Positions 23,303-33,413 of a DNA stretch of 64,000 nucleotides are shown piece by piece; within the stretch, counting starts at the first letter, position 1, and every line of letters starts with the position of its first letter. Origin of the DNA: Gordius sp. MW1 (lineage: Eukaryota; Nematomorpha; Gordioida; Gordea; Gordiidae); NCBI GenBank assembly GCA_964036665.1, contig OZ038531.1, forward strand, positions 6,634,168 through 6,698,167, in the 5' to 3' direction. The position numbers and the translations under genes were made by a program. The notes under the pieces were generated by a model, which did not search any database, was not told the origin of the DNA, and worked only from the letters and a program-made list of their open reading frames with translations.

Positions 23303-23644
23303 GAAAAGAAGTTTCAAGAATTTAACGATTATTTTATATCAGGACAATCTGATCACGATTTATTGCTTAACCAAATTAGGCACCCAAATGATTATAATGT
23401 TTTAATATCTCGAGTTATTCAAGAAAATAAATTAGAGCAAGTTTTTAAATCAGCCAAATTCTCAAAGAAGGATTTACCTAAAAGGCTGTTAGATCTAGTG
23501 AGATATGCTAAAATTATTTAAAAACTATTTGTTTATTAGTTGGTGGATGACGAATTTGACTTTGAGAATAATTTTGTTATAATCTATCCTCAGAACTTAT
23601 TGGCAATTCTTAACATTCTGCCATTATTAAGATTAGATCAAGAA
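23303..23644 (+). CDS. NBEA/LRBA-like: Neurobeachin/LRBA-like BEACH gene, N-terminal exons (two exons)
   Basis: The first exon is open from 23267 and, with the acceptor TTTAAG, would start at 23303; it ends at 23497 before GTGAGA. A 42-nt intron (23498-23539, ending TTTATTAG) joins in frame to 23540-23644, which ends before GTAAGT. The second exon reads LVDDEFDFENNFVII.., matching the neurobeachin/LRBA N-terminus (LLVGG-FDLEMNFII..) in position, and ends exactly where the next exon at 29953 continues with EVWS. BEACH proteins are large cytoplasmic scaffolds in membrane traffic. A start codon is not proven; ATG at 23229 is a candidate. Gene identity comes from family knowledge, not a search. 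Confidence 0.72.
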
Positions 23645-24317
23645 GTAAGTTGCCTGTTTATTATAATATTTTATAAAGAATATAAAGATTAACATTAATT
23701 AAAATTATTTTTATCAACCTCTTAATTAGTGAGGCTCATAGGAATGATTTATAAGTAAATATATTTTATTTAAATAGTATTAAAAGTGCTTTTAACTGTG
23801 ATTTAATTTATATAAGTTATAAACATCCTTTAATTATATACATATACAACATTCATTAAGAACAAATTAATTTTTTAAAGCTTTTATGTATAATATAAAC
23901 CCTTATAATTTATATTTATATTTATCATTAAAATTAGATTTCCTCATTTTAGATATAAATATAAATATCAATTAGAATTATATATATAAAATACCAAAAA
24001 ATAATTGATGAAGACAGGTATTTTATAAATTGTAAGCTTGATTGATTTGTTTGCTAGAGTAAACATATATGCTTTAAGACTGTCAAATCTTTTAAACTTT
24101 CTAAAATCTTTAAATTTATATTTATAAATTATTATTTAAATTACATATGATAAAGGAGTTATTATAAATTAACATTGTAATTAGTTTTTTTTAATAAGGC
24201 TGTCTTTTTAAGTACAGGAGTTTGGCATTATTTATTATGATTGTGTTATTTTGATAGATATTTTTTTAATTTGATCTATATTTTTTATAATTCAGTCCAG
24301 CCTATTTAGTCTAAGCT

Positions 24318-24478
24318 CATGGGCATACCCAGGTATGGAATTAGAGGGGGGCAATAATTATTTAGAAGGGGGCAAAATTACAAGTTTTTGAAATTTTGGA
24401 CATAATTATATGAAGATTTATTGGATTTAGAGGGGGGGGGCAGTTCTCCCTCCCTGCCACCACCTGGCTGTGCCAATG
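24318..24478. mobile_element. hAT-like MITE, CATGGGCGTAGCC family
   Basis: Ends CATGGGCATACCCAGG and CCTGGCTGTGCCAATG, interior GGAATTAGAGGGGGGCAATAA..GGATTTAGAGGGG, the subfamily that includes 28415-28582. No exact flanking duplication is seen, so it is an old copy. Confidence 0.7.
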
Positions 24479-24954
24479 CCAAAGATTCTGAGCTAGTTAA
24501 TTAGCGATAGATTGGCATTTACATATTTAAGATAATGTACAATTTTATCTATTCTAGCAAAATCACAATCAGCCAAGTATTTTTGTGTAATACTATGAAT
24601 TTATTTAAACAAATGGCTTTATATGTTTAAATGATTACTAAAATTTAATCATCAAAGTTTTAGTGCAAGCATATTTAAATGCTTTTTGTCAGATGTTTAA
24701 GAGGTCTCTTATAAATGCATAGAACTCCACATGTTGTATGTTTTTAAACTAGGTTAGAATCTCTGACCATATAAGATATCTTAATTAACTAATAATCTTC
24801 AAGTTTCACCGATTACCCACCCTTAGTTAGTATCGTAAGTTTGCACTTAATTGATTTGACATTATCCTAATAAGCCAAAATCTCATTATGAATTTTAAAA
24901 TTTTTGACTAAAAAGAAGTTATTTATCAGACATACAGAGGCTAGAATTGATAGA

Positions 24955-25300
24955 TTTTTCTACTATAACCCGGCCCTATTTTATAATTAATCTGCCGTCC
25001 GCCCAAACCCTTCTATGTGCCGGCAATGCCCTGATTATTAGAACTGCCCGGCCCATAATGATGTGGTTCAAAATTTTTAGTCTGATTTTTTTTTGTGGAT
25101 GATAGCTAGGATGAACAAACATAATACAATCCAATAAAAAGTGTCAAATTCTACACGAAAACAATCAAATACATTATTTTAAAAACATCATTAAGGGCCC
25201 GAATCTTGCTCGAACCCGCCCGAAAGTCAAAATTTGCCACAGTTGTCCGACGCAAATTTGGGCAGCGGGCCGGCCTTTTCTGGTTTCTAATGCCTTATAT
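24955..25300. mobile_element. Degenerate GC-ended hAT-like fragment
   Basis: CCGCCCAAACCC, GCCCGGCCC, and GCGGGCCGGCC blocks flank an AT-rich core, as in the elements at 8046 and 53066. The ends are too decayed to place exactly. Confidence 0.45.
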
Positions 25301-26199
25301 AGAATTTTTTATTGCTCATATTTTCTCTGTGGGGCACTTAGGACAGTTTGCAAGGATCAGAAGAGCGCAATAATCTAGCTTAATTTAATTACCCGACCAC
25401 AAAAATTAATACATGGTTACATTACACTTAAATATTTGACTTATAACTATAAAAACATTACTTAAAGGTATTGCGAAACTAATTGATTTATCTCATGCAA
25501 TTTTCACCAAGTTTCATCAAATTTTGACCGCAACTTATTTATCTCATGCGTTTTGAACAAGTTCCTTTTAAGCTTCAACTGGGTTCTAAATTATAGACTT
25601 TTTGTAACCCTAAGGAATTATTATTACTTTACTTTTTATTTATTTGCTATTTCGAAGTAAATTAACTCTGGGGTGAGCTCATTTCTTCCAGCAAACGAGA
25701 ATACACATAATAAATATTACATGTATGATGTATGTAGTGTAGAGTGCAGCGCGAGACCGAGAACATTTATTTTTATAGTTATTTATCGCGCAGACATGGA
25801 GGGAATATGAACTAAATGGTAAAAATCACTTTGCCCACCCCCTCCCCTCGCCTCCTCCGTGTAATAAATCACGGGACGACGCGCTGTTTATGATAGTTGA
25901 TTATTGACTCAGGTGAAAAAGCTCTATATACCCCGCCCTTCCCCCCTTCCTTCAATCCTAGCATAGCCTAGCTCGAGCTAAACGCGACGATCGATTATTT
26001 TAATGAACGCGCACGAGCCCTTTTCATAGTGGGTTATTTTGTAAATGGTAGGGCAGAGTAGTAGTTTATATAGTACTATAGTATTGGAAAATGGGCCCAG
26101 TTTTAGGGGCCATGAATTTAGAGAACGCGTATGCTTGCAGTGTAATTATTTTTACAGGTGAAAAATTGGACGGGAGTTAAGCTATTCCTATGCTACAGT

Positions 26200-26365
26200 C
26201 ATAAGCGTAGCCAAGGGGGGAGGGCAGGGAGGGGCGGCTGCTCCCCTCTAAATCCAAAAATTTGTTAATATTTATTAAAATTATGGCCAAAATTTCAAAA
26301 AATTATCCATTTGTCCCTCCCTAAATCATGATTGCCCCCCTCTAATTCCAATGCTGGCTACTGAT
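26200..26365. mobile_element. Degenerate CATGGGCGTAGCC-family MITE
   Basis: The left end CATAAGCGTAGCCAAGG, interior CTCTAAATCCAAAAATTTG and CCCTCTAATTCCAATGC, and right end GGCTACTGATA are recognisable. The flanking duplication is no longer readable. Confidence 0.65.
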
Positions 26366-26524
26366 ATATAAAAAGGGCTGACTTAAAATATTTGTTGTAC
26401 GCCGTGATAGTAGCCCAAGATTTAGACTTGAGCTTTTATGAATTTGGATAAATTTTTCACTTGGCCATCTACTCCGCCTTCTAACCGTGTCTGCATGTTA
26501 TTGAGATTTTAATTGAGTTCCAAA

Positions 26525-26821
26525 CAGGCGCGTAGCCAGGATTTTCTCAAGGGGAAGTTTTTTTAAACATTTTATTTGTAATTAAAAATAAAAATTAAAC
26601 AACCAAAAAGTCAGGCCCACCGGACCCACTCGGATAAAATTCGAAAAATTGAATGTATATATATTGTTTTGAGGCTTTTATAAGTGTCTCAAAATCTTTT
26701 ATCTAACTAAACTATAATATTTTAACCCATTTAATCTAATTTTTATTAATCCAAATTTTTTTCAAATTTTGGTCGAGGGGAAGGAAAAGTCCCGTTTTCC
26801 GCCCCCTTGGCTACGCGCCTG
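26525..26821. mobile_element. hAT-like MITE with CAGGCGCGTAGCC ends
   Basis: Perfect 13-bp ends CAGGCGCGTAGCC / GGCTACGCGCCTG, exact 8-bp duplications GTTCCAAA (26517-26524, 26822-26829). Its core differs from the CATGGGCG families, yet the GCGTAGCC part of the terminus is shared, suggesting mobilisation by a related transposase. Confidence 0.9.
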
Positions 26822-27597
26822 GTTCCAAACCTTACTGGCAATAGTTAATTAGAAAGAAGTGTAAGTTAGGGCCCCTCCCTATAGCAATAACATGTTGATC
26901 CAACTAGTGGATAGGTCAGATTGGTTTTAATTTATCTGCCCGAACCATGCCCTGTTCAATTCCATAACTAAAAAGCCACGTTTTAGCTTGTTTGCCCCCC
27001 AGTTTCACTTATTAATTTAAACCGAATCACTTATAAATAACGTGTATTTAATGCGATATTTTTGATTTTAACCATATTTTGGGGAATAGGCGATCAACAT
27101 TCCCAGGGGAATCTCAATAGAATTGTTTGTATGCGGTGAGAGGTTCAGATATAAGCATGATATTAGTCATGTCCAAAATGAATTTTATTATTTTAACTGG
27201 GGGCTATTAAAAAAGGCAACGCCTTTTTCGTCTTGCCTTTTGCTTTTCAATATGTAAGTTGCTAAGGTATTAAAATAAATTTTAGATTAATGAAGATATA
27301 TTGTTTTATCGTTTTGTAAGTTAATTAGCATTAGTTATTTCGTGAGAATAATAAAAAATTTAAAGTATTGCCGATGTATACTTCATATATATCGACCAGA
27401 AGGTAGTAATGGTTAATATATTAGGTTTGGTTATTCCTCCATATATATATATAATTTGATTTATTGTTTTAGAAGTGTGAAGCACTTAAAAATAAAAAAA
27501 ATTGATATATTACTCTAAAGTTATCGCTGGAAATGACCAAACCATAAACAACGACCAAAATCTTTAGATAGTCAACCTATATATTTAGACCTTTAAA

Positions 27598-27774
27598 CGA
27601 AGGCATAGCCAGGGGGAGGCAGGGAGGGGCGGTTGCCCCCCCCCCCCCCCCATCTCAATTCAAAAAATCTGTAAAACTTAATACAATTATGGCTAAACTT
27701 TTTAGGAATGATCATTTTGCCCCTCCTTAATTTATTATTGCCACCCTCTAATTTAAATCGCGGCTACGCCCATG
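27598..27774. mobile_element. hAT-like MITE, CATGGGCGTAGCC family
   Basis: Left end CGAAGGCATAGCCAGG, right end GGCTACGCCCATG, exact 8-bp duplications CCTTTAAA (27590-27597, 27775-27782). Confidence 0.88.
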
Positions 27775-28414
27775 CCTTTAAAGATTAAAACATTCGGCAT
27801 TTGTAAGTATATTATTTGTGCGTCAACCGTTTGTATGTCCAAACCAAAACGACAAAATACTAAACAGCTATCATAGTTATATATACCATTTTATTCTGGA
27901 TTATTTTAAATTTCTGAAGAATCGAATCTCGTCTAAAGCCACTCTTTTATATCGGTTTTTGCAATATGTGCTAAATGTTTTTCGGATCTTGGTTGAAAGA
28001 GTAGTGGCACTAAGTCGCCATAATTGCTTAATTGACCGCGAAGCTCAGAGAGAAGGTTATGATTGAAGCCTCCTATCTCGCCTGCCTTGGACAAGATTTA
28101 GCTAATATTGACTTTCCCCTTTATCAAATTTCTATTTATATATATATAGGTCTTGTCAGGAATTGCTAAAAAATTGTTATTTTTTCGCTAAATATACGAT
28201 AAAAAATGACCAGTAGTTTCTATGGTACGCTGTTTTTGAGCTTCTTTATCTTTTAACTTATTACACTTATCTCACTCGACTCTTGACAACCACAGCTTAA
28301 TTGCTAACGTTTCTATGCTAAGTGGGCGATGACTCGATATAAAGCCAAAGAATTGTCAAAAAATTAACAATTTTTATTAACTTTTATCGACATTTTAAGA
28401 TTGTAGAAATCACC

Positions 28415-28582
28415 TATGGGCGTAGCCAGCATTGGAATTAGAGGGCGGCAATAGTAATTTAGGGAGGGGCAAACAGATCATTTTTTGAAACTTTAGCCAT
28501 AATTTTAATAAATTTCAACAAATTTTTTGGATTTAGAGGGAGGCAGCCGCCCCTTCCTGCCCCACTTCCGGCTACGCCCATG
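28415..28582. mobile_element. hAT-like MITE, CATGGGCGTAGCC family
   Basis: Ends TATGGGCGTAGCC and GGCTACGCCCATG, exact 8-bp duplications AAATCACC (28407-28414, 28583-28590). Confidence 0.9.
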
Positions 28583-28789
28583 AAATCACCTGTTGATAGG
28601 CATGCAGTTTGGCTTACACTGATTGATTTTTTGTTTTAGTTGATTTTGAAATATTATCAATATCGCTTATCAGTGTCTAACATAGTCATTTTATTTATAC
28701 TCCCGGGGTGATGGTTGATAGCGAATTATCTCAAAATAAAGTTGTTTAAAATGTAATCGCCAATGCATAAATTTGTTTTTATATAGCAA

Positions 28790-28948
28790 CATAGGCTTAG
28801 CAGGGAGGGGCGGCTGCTCCCAGCTAAATCCATATTTCTTCAAAATTTTATATAATTATGGCTAAAAATATTAAAAATTATCATTTTGCCCCTCACTAAA
28901 TCATTATTGCCCCCCCCCCCCCCTTGAAATCCAATCGCTACTACCATG
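28790..28948. mobile_element. hAT-like MITE, decayed ends
   Basis: Left CATAGGCTTAGCAGGG, right CGCTACTACCATG, the same interior as its neighbours. The flanking 8-mers TATAGCAA and CATGGCAA agree at 6 of 8 positions. Confidence 0.65.
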
Positions 28949-29379
28949 CATGGCAATAAATACATTTTTATTTTAATATTATTATACTCAGCCTTTATCA
29001 ACGTTTTACTAATTAGACTAGTTGTATTTGGATATAAATGATTAAATCAGTTTACTAAACTAAGATTAAATATTCAAATATAGTTGATTGTTTAGTTTCG
29101 CTAATATCGCCGTTTGGTGTTATTACGATAAAAATAAACTCGAAAACGTGAAATTCTTTTGCACGATTCTTAGCTAAAAGAGTTAACTTTAAATCTACTC
29201 CGAGCTCCTCTTTTCTGCCGTTCCCTTTGACTACGCCCATGCATGACCACATTAAACTATTTTTATATCATATTAAAAGTCAGATGGCGACTCCCTGATC
29301 ATGTCACTTCTCATTTAAACATGGGACATTTAGTTTCGTAAATTAATAAAAAAAAATTTAAAAAAATTTCTAATAGCTG

Positions 29380-29535
29380 TTTGTCACACTAACGTGGTCA
29401 GCTTCTTTAGATATTTGGATGAGGGGTGATGCTCGGCTATTCAGGCCTGACAGCCGTGTTGACGTTATGATATACTTTAGATCTTTTTTGAAAGAAAGTG
29501 CTGAAAGCGGGGCTTGAACCCGCGAGCTCATGTTA
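29380..29535 (-). mobile_element. tRNA-derived SINE remnant
   Basis: On the minus strand the sequence CATGAGCTCGCGGGTTCAAG contains an RNA polymerase III B-box-like GGTTCAAG in the same CATGAGCTCG context as the SINE-like unit near 63.7 kb. No clear A box remains. Confidence 0.4.
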
Positions 29536-29952
29536 AAAGATAAAGCAAATAGTTTGATTCGTATTTATAATAGTAGTTTAATAGAAAAATACGCCACAAA
29601 AAATATTCGAGTTTTGTACTAAATTCCATTCCTTATGTGTAAATTTTAACGAATTAAGTCTCCATGCCTATGCCAGGGTGGAATGAGATTACAATAAAAA
29701 TGCTAATAACTTGCATTTTAGTAAGTGCTACGTTCTATACGGGTGTTTGCTGCGTTTTTTAATTAAGATATTTTGCAATTCTGGGTTATTGTAAAAAAAA
29801 TACATCTACAATATTGGCAAGTTTACATTAATAGGCTATTTTTTCGCGAACATATAACTTATTGATTTTTTAATGAATTTTGCATGTACGCCACCTCCCG
29901 TTTAAATCTTGATTATTAAATTGATATAATATCTATTTTTCAAATCACATAG

Positions 29953-30079
29953 ATTGAGGTTTGGAGCATTTTAAATGCAATCGTCAAAAAGCACATACGA
30001 AATTTGCAAGCCTGTACCGACGTTCACCTACTGCAATACGTTTTGGTTAAATTAAAACGCGCCCGAGGCATTTTAGCTG
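29953..30079 (+). CDS. NBEA/LRBA-like: BEACH gene exon (EVWS..RNLQACT segment)
   Basis: Acceptor CACATAG at 29952, donor GTAGGT after 30079. It encodes 42 residues plus one base. The segment EVWSILNAIV..HIRNLQACTDV aligns residue for residue and without gaps to the neurobeachin/LRBA armadillo-like region (family form roughly E-[VI]-W-S-M-x-x-A-I-L-x-K-x-x-R-N-L-Q). It joins in phase 0 to the exon ending at 23644 across a 6.3-kb intron. It ends in phase 1, while the next recognised exon starts with a single base of a codon, so one small exon between 30080 and 31269 has probably been missed, or the boundary of the next exon is different. Confidence 0.82.
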
Positions 30080-30180
30080 GTAGGTTCCTTTATATTATGA
30101 AGTATTAATTTAGTTTTACCGCATATAAGTCATTTTTGGGAAATAGTGTTTACTGGGTTAAATTTCATTGGAGACCTACC

Positions 30181-30333
30181 CATGGGCTAGCCAGGATAGC
30201 CAGGATGGGGGGGGGAGCAAAATGATAATTTTTAATTATTTTAGTCATAATTATAATAAATTTTGAAGAATTTTTGGATTTGGGGGGGGGGGGACAGTCA
30301 TAGGTGTCCTGCCACCCCCTGGCTACGCCTATG
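30181..30333. mobile_element. hAT-like MITE in a BEACH intron
   Basis: Ends CATGGGCTAGCCAGG and GGCTACGCCTATG, interior GAGCAAAATGATAATT..GGATTTGGGG. The flanking 8-mers GACCTACC / GATCTATC agree at 6 of 8. Confidence 0.7.
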
Positions 30334-30643
30334 GATCTATCGTTTAGGGATTCTATTAGGGACACAATGTCGATTTGTATGTTGAAAATGCTCTTTTTTT
30401 TTCAAGGACCTCGAGTTAATTTATTCAATCGCTCCGTAAATACATAGTTGTGCACGCTTGAGATAGATTAATTTTTTTGTGCCAATTTTCGCTTGCAAAA
30501 ACGACGTTTTCCATTAACTCTCCCTGCCCCTCGATGCCTGTTTGATTTAGGAGCCTAGTATATTATTAACTTGTGATGTGTAACTTATTTACGGTAGTGA
30601 CCAGCAAATAGCATCTATTAATGGACCTACTGTCCTTTCAAAC

Positions 30644-30885
30644 GGGAACCGGTCAAAGTCGCCGAAAAAAAGCAGCAGAATTGGTCAGAACTGGTCAGAT
30701 CAAGATTGGTCAGGAGGGTTAGGGTTTTAGGTCAGCGTTTTAGGTTCGGGTTAGGGTTAGGGTTAGATGCACATCAAATTCCTCCCCCATTTGAGATTTA
30801 ATTCTAATATATTGATTATCTAAAATCTTGATCTGACCAGTTCTGACCAATTCTGCTGCTTTTTTTCTGCGACTTTGACCCCGAT
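30644..30885. mobile_element. MULE-type foldback MITE with TTAGGG-like core
   Basis: Long inverted arms (GGTCAAAGTCGC...AAAGCAGCAGAATTGGTC, about 60 bp each) flank a centre holding GGGTTAGGGTTAGGGTTAG and related TTTTAGGT units. Exact 11-bp duplications TCCTTTCAAAC flank it (30633-30643, 30886-30896); 9-11 bp is the size expected for MULE elements. Confidence 0.8.
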
Positions 30886-31269
30886 TCCTTTCAAACCTAT
30901 AGTGATGTTTTGATTTTGAGATATCGGAATTAATTAATTGATTGAGTTTTAACAAATATAAGGATTAGGTTGTAGTCGCCCTAAATTAAAAACCAAGTTT
31001 TGTCACTTTTTTATTTGTAAAAAATTGAAACTTTTATGGGCGCAGGCATAATTTGGAATAGGGCGAAGCTAAAAACTTTTTTATGTTTTGTATTTATTTT
31101 TTAGTTGATTTAAAGGGCGGGAGCTTTGCCCCACTTTGCCTGGAAATATGCGCATTAAATTAGCACTACCTTATTTCTAAGAAGCATTTAAGGGTTTTAC
31201 CATGTTATTCTTATTTAATGACTGTATGTTTATTCGGATTTTTTGATCGAAATTCGGCTCATTGATCAG

Positions 31270-31339
31270 CTATAGCGTGACGGTGAAAGAATTTAAGCTC
31301 TATTTCGGGTACCTCCAACTGCAACCCGATTTAAAATGG
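31270..31339 (+). CDS. NBEA/LRBA-like: BEACH gene exon (SYSVTVKEF segment)
   Basis: Acceptor TTGATCAG, donor GTATAT after AAATGG. It encodes YSVTVKEFKLYFGYLQL.., matching the family segment ASYS-[IL]-TV-[KR]-EL-K-L-x-F, and ends KW just before HAR.., where the family has W-P-x-H-A. In the same frame upstream, GSLIS also resembles the family (LGVLAS), so the exon may extend further. If so, it runs through an in-frame TGA at 31244-31246. Confidence 0.75.
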
Positions 31340-31485
31340 GTATATTTCTTTGTATGCCTAACTGTTGCGAATTTATCTCTTTAAAAAAATATTCTCTATA
31401 TTTTATTAACTTTCATGAAAAATGCAATTTATAAAAATATTAATATGTTTATTTATTGAAAAAATACCCTTAATATTTGCAATAG

Positions 31486-31581
31486 GATTGCCATGCCAGA
31501 GATCTCGTCGACATTTTGCGCGTTTCACCGCAACGGAGTTGTCCAGAAAGCTTTTTCACCTTCTCCGGCAAAGCTAGATCG
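31486..31581 (+). CDS. NBEA/LRBA-like: BEACH gene exon (HARDLVDILRVSPQR segment)
   Basis: Acceptor GCAATAG, donor GTATTG. Exactly 32 codons, phase 0 at both ends. HARDLVDILRVSPQRSCPES followed by FFTFSGKARS aligns without gaps to the family segment HA-x-K-LL-x-VL-x-x-MPQ-x-x-G-P-[DE]-x-FF-x-F-[PS]-GK, leading into the concanavalin-A-like domain. Intron to the previous exon 146 nt. Confidence 0.85.
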
Positions 31582-32204
31582 GTATTGAATTAAAAATTAG
31601 TCGTTATAATTGTTTTGTTATTGTTACTGTGTCTCATCACTGGTTTCTTTAGCGTTAAGAAGGCACTTTGTGATAATTTATAATCTAATCGCCAATTTTG
31701 CCCATTACATTGATGGTTATGCTTTGTTCAATAGATAAATTCAATCAACTCACCTTTGGCCAATAATTATATATAACCAAACATTTTTGATTACTTTGCA
31801 CAAACGATTGGAGGCGTATAATTGCGACATGGAGCATCAATTAAAATGGTTTTACCTTAAATTTCAACTAAGATTTAAGGGTTTAATTAAGTATGAGCTA
31901 CTAAAGTTAAGTTTTGTTTATCCGACCTATGATATGATACCGAACAAAGTTTTTTGGTCTGTTTTTCTTAGTCGACTTTTTGGCTTAGTCGAAATTTGAA
32001 AAAGAGACCAGTGGATTTTGGTTCTTATATATTAAGTCGCCGTTAGCCTTAGTTGAACCAAAGGTCGACTAAAAACTCACGTCTTTCTGCAACACTACTA
32101 AAAAAATTTTCGGTGTCGCGTATTCATTATTAATAACTAAATAGACGGTACACTGTTAATTTCAACTTTTTACAAAATTGACTCATATTTTGATCTAGTG
32201 TTAG

Positions 32205-32323
32205 ATGATATCTTTGTCACCCTTCGCTAAATGGCCTAACCAAAATGGTTTCACGTTTCTTACTTGGATACAAATGGACATCAATAAATCGCACGTGGAT
32301 AAAGATAAACCCTACCTTTTCAA
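32205..32323 (+). CDS. NBEA/LRBA-like: BEACH gene exon, start of concanavalin-A-like domain (version 1)
   Basis: Acceptor GTGTTAG, donor GTACGT. 39 codons plus two bases (AA). FAKWPNQNGFTFLTWIQMD followed by ..HVDKDKPYLF matches the signature IAKWP-x-QNGFTF-x-TW-x-x-MD...VDKDKPYLY of neurobeachin/LRBA. The join to the previous exon keeps the family residue spacing exactly (GK + 12 residues + KWP). This is the strongest single diagnostic segment for the gene's identity. Confidence 0.9.
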
Positions 32324-32445
32324 GTACGTCAAAATCTCTAGATTAATCTAAAAATAACTCAAATAAAAATTCTTGAAGAGGTCTTAAATTTGACATTATT
32401 TTTGTGTGAAAATTTTTATCTTTCTCTCGTTACGTGTGACGTTAG

Positions 32446-32572
32446 CTTTCTTACTAACAAATCATGCGGTTACACCGCCTATTTTATCTGATCCACCCTC
32501 ATACTGACTTGTATGAAGGCCAGTGGCAAAGGATTTCAGTACTGCATTAAATACGAATTTTACAATTCCAAG
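32446..32572 (+). CDS. NBEA/LRBA-like: BEACH gene exon, concanavalin-A-like domain (version 1) with in-frame TGA
   Basis: Acceptor GACGTTAG, donor GTATGA; 1 + 42 x 3 nt, joining in frame to the exon ending at 32323. Reads NFLTNKSCGYTAYFI, then TGA (32488-32490), then STLILTCMKASGKGFQYCIK.., matching without gaps the family FRTSKG-x-GYSAHFVG-x-CLIVTS-x-KSKGKGFQHCVK. The TGA sits where the family has Gly and where the second version of this exon (40029-40158) has GGG. Sequence on both sides is well conserved, so the change is recent, an error, or the exon is a decaying duplicate. Confidence 0.82.
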
Positions 32573-33127
32573 GTATGATCATACACATTGATGTACGTTG
32601 TGGTTTCTCGTCTTGCTGTTTTGTGTCCGAATCAGTGTTCTTCGCCTTTTTTAAAAGCCCGATAGCCGTCGTGCCTATTTTAATGTCATAAAGTTCTTAA
32701 TTGATTTTGTTTAGTTCAATATTGGTATTGAATTGGAGCTTGAGATGTAATTGCATGATTTGTAAAATTTTAAGTGGATCGAAACATTTTACGTTACTTA
32801 TCTAACAATTTATATTTCTTTTCGGCCAGGGCGATTTTAGTTTAAAGTGCAAATTTTAGATGGATGGGGGTTTAAATTTTTATTTTATCGGGCCCAAATA
32901 ACACCAATAATTTTAATTATTTTATTGTGAAAGTTTCAGGATTTTTTAATGATTCTTGAAACCTATAAGTGCCATCAAGATGTACAAATGCATTAGCCTT
33001 TTAAAATGATGGTCTTTTATGTATTTTTGGGCAGCTAGAAAAGATGAGTTTCTCAACACTAAACCTTGTTATTGTTACCTTCACGCCTAATAGGGGCAAA
33101 TAATTGCTATTCTTTAAGTTGACCCCA
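32573..33127. other. Intronic or intergenic DNA, no further exon recognised
   Basis: The next expected family segment (KWYM..HIYNRW) was not found here. The run GTATGATCATACACATTG follows the donor. No repeat boundary apart from the gypsy LTR that begins at about 33128. Confidence 0.45.
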
Positions 33128-33413
33128 TCCAACGAAGTGGCCGGGGGTATTGTCCTAAACCATACACTAAATCAGGAGACAGAGACAGAAAGGCACAGAG
33201 AGACTCTTTTATTAAATAAACACGGCTTTTTATAGATAACTGCGAGTAATAATTATAAAGAAGGACATACATAATCAAATAAGAGATACCAATACGGTGT
33301 AAACTAAGGTGTATTCAAATGGCTACGATTATAATCAAATGTCTGTGACCGCGCTCAAGTATAGTAAAAACGCGTGTATTCAAAAAGGCTACCTTGAATA
33401 CTACTCCATTACA
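33128..33413 (-). repeat. 3' LTR of the gypsy element
   Basis: On the minus strand it starts TGTAATGGAGTAG at 33413 and runs to CACTTCGTT. The last TACA of the partner LTR is altered at the outer edge (33128-33130). It contains CTATAAAAAG (TATA-like) and TTTATTTAATAAA (poly-A signal context). Confidence 0.9.

Larger units (their letters stand above)
23645..29952 (+). other. Large intron of the BEACH gene, filled with MITEs
   Basis: From donor GTAAGT to acceptor CACATAG. It contains at least six CATGGGCGTAGCC-type MITEs or fragments, a CAGGCGCGTAGCC element, GC-rich hAT-like debris and a SINE remnant. No coding exon was recognised inside; the 82-codon frame at 27818-28066 and the minus frame at 29055-29252 overlap MITE-flanking or AT-rich DNA. 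Confidence 0.6.

Noticed and set aside
24462..24500. Flanking match TCTAAGCT / TCTGAGCT as target duplication of the MITE at 24318-24478
   Set aside because: The right-hand 8-mer is displaced by 8 bp from the element end, so the resemblance is probably chance.
30728..30768. Telomere or chromosome-fusion point (GGGTTAGGG repeats)
   Set aside because: The repeats are few, degenerate and enclosed between MITE arms with an 11-bp target duplication.
32488..32490. Reassigned genetic code (TGA as sense) to explain the BEACH exon
   Set aside because: The aligned residue is Gly (and Val for the possible second TGA), not Trp or Cys as in known TGA reassignments. The long intact ORFs of the two non-LTR elements terminate and read normally with the standard code, and other dead copies here carry TAA as well. 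No selenocysteine family is involved.
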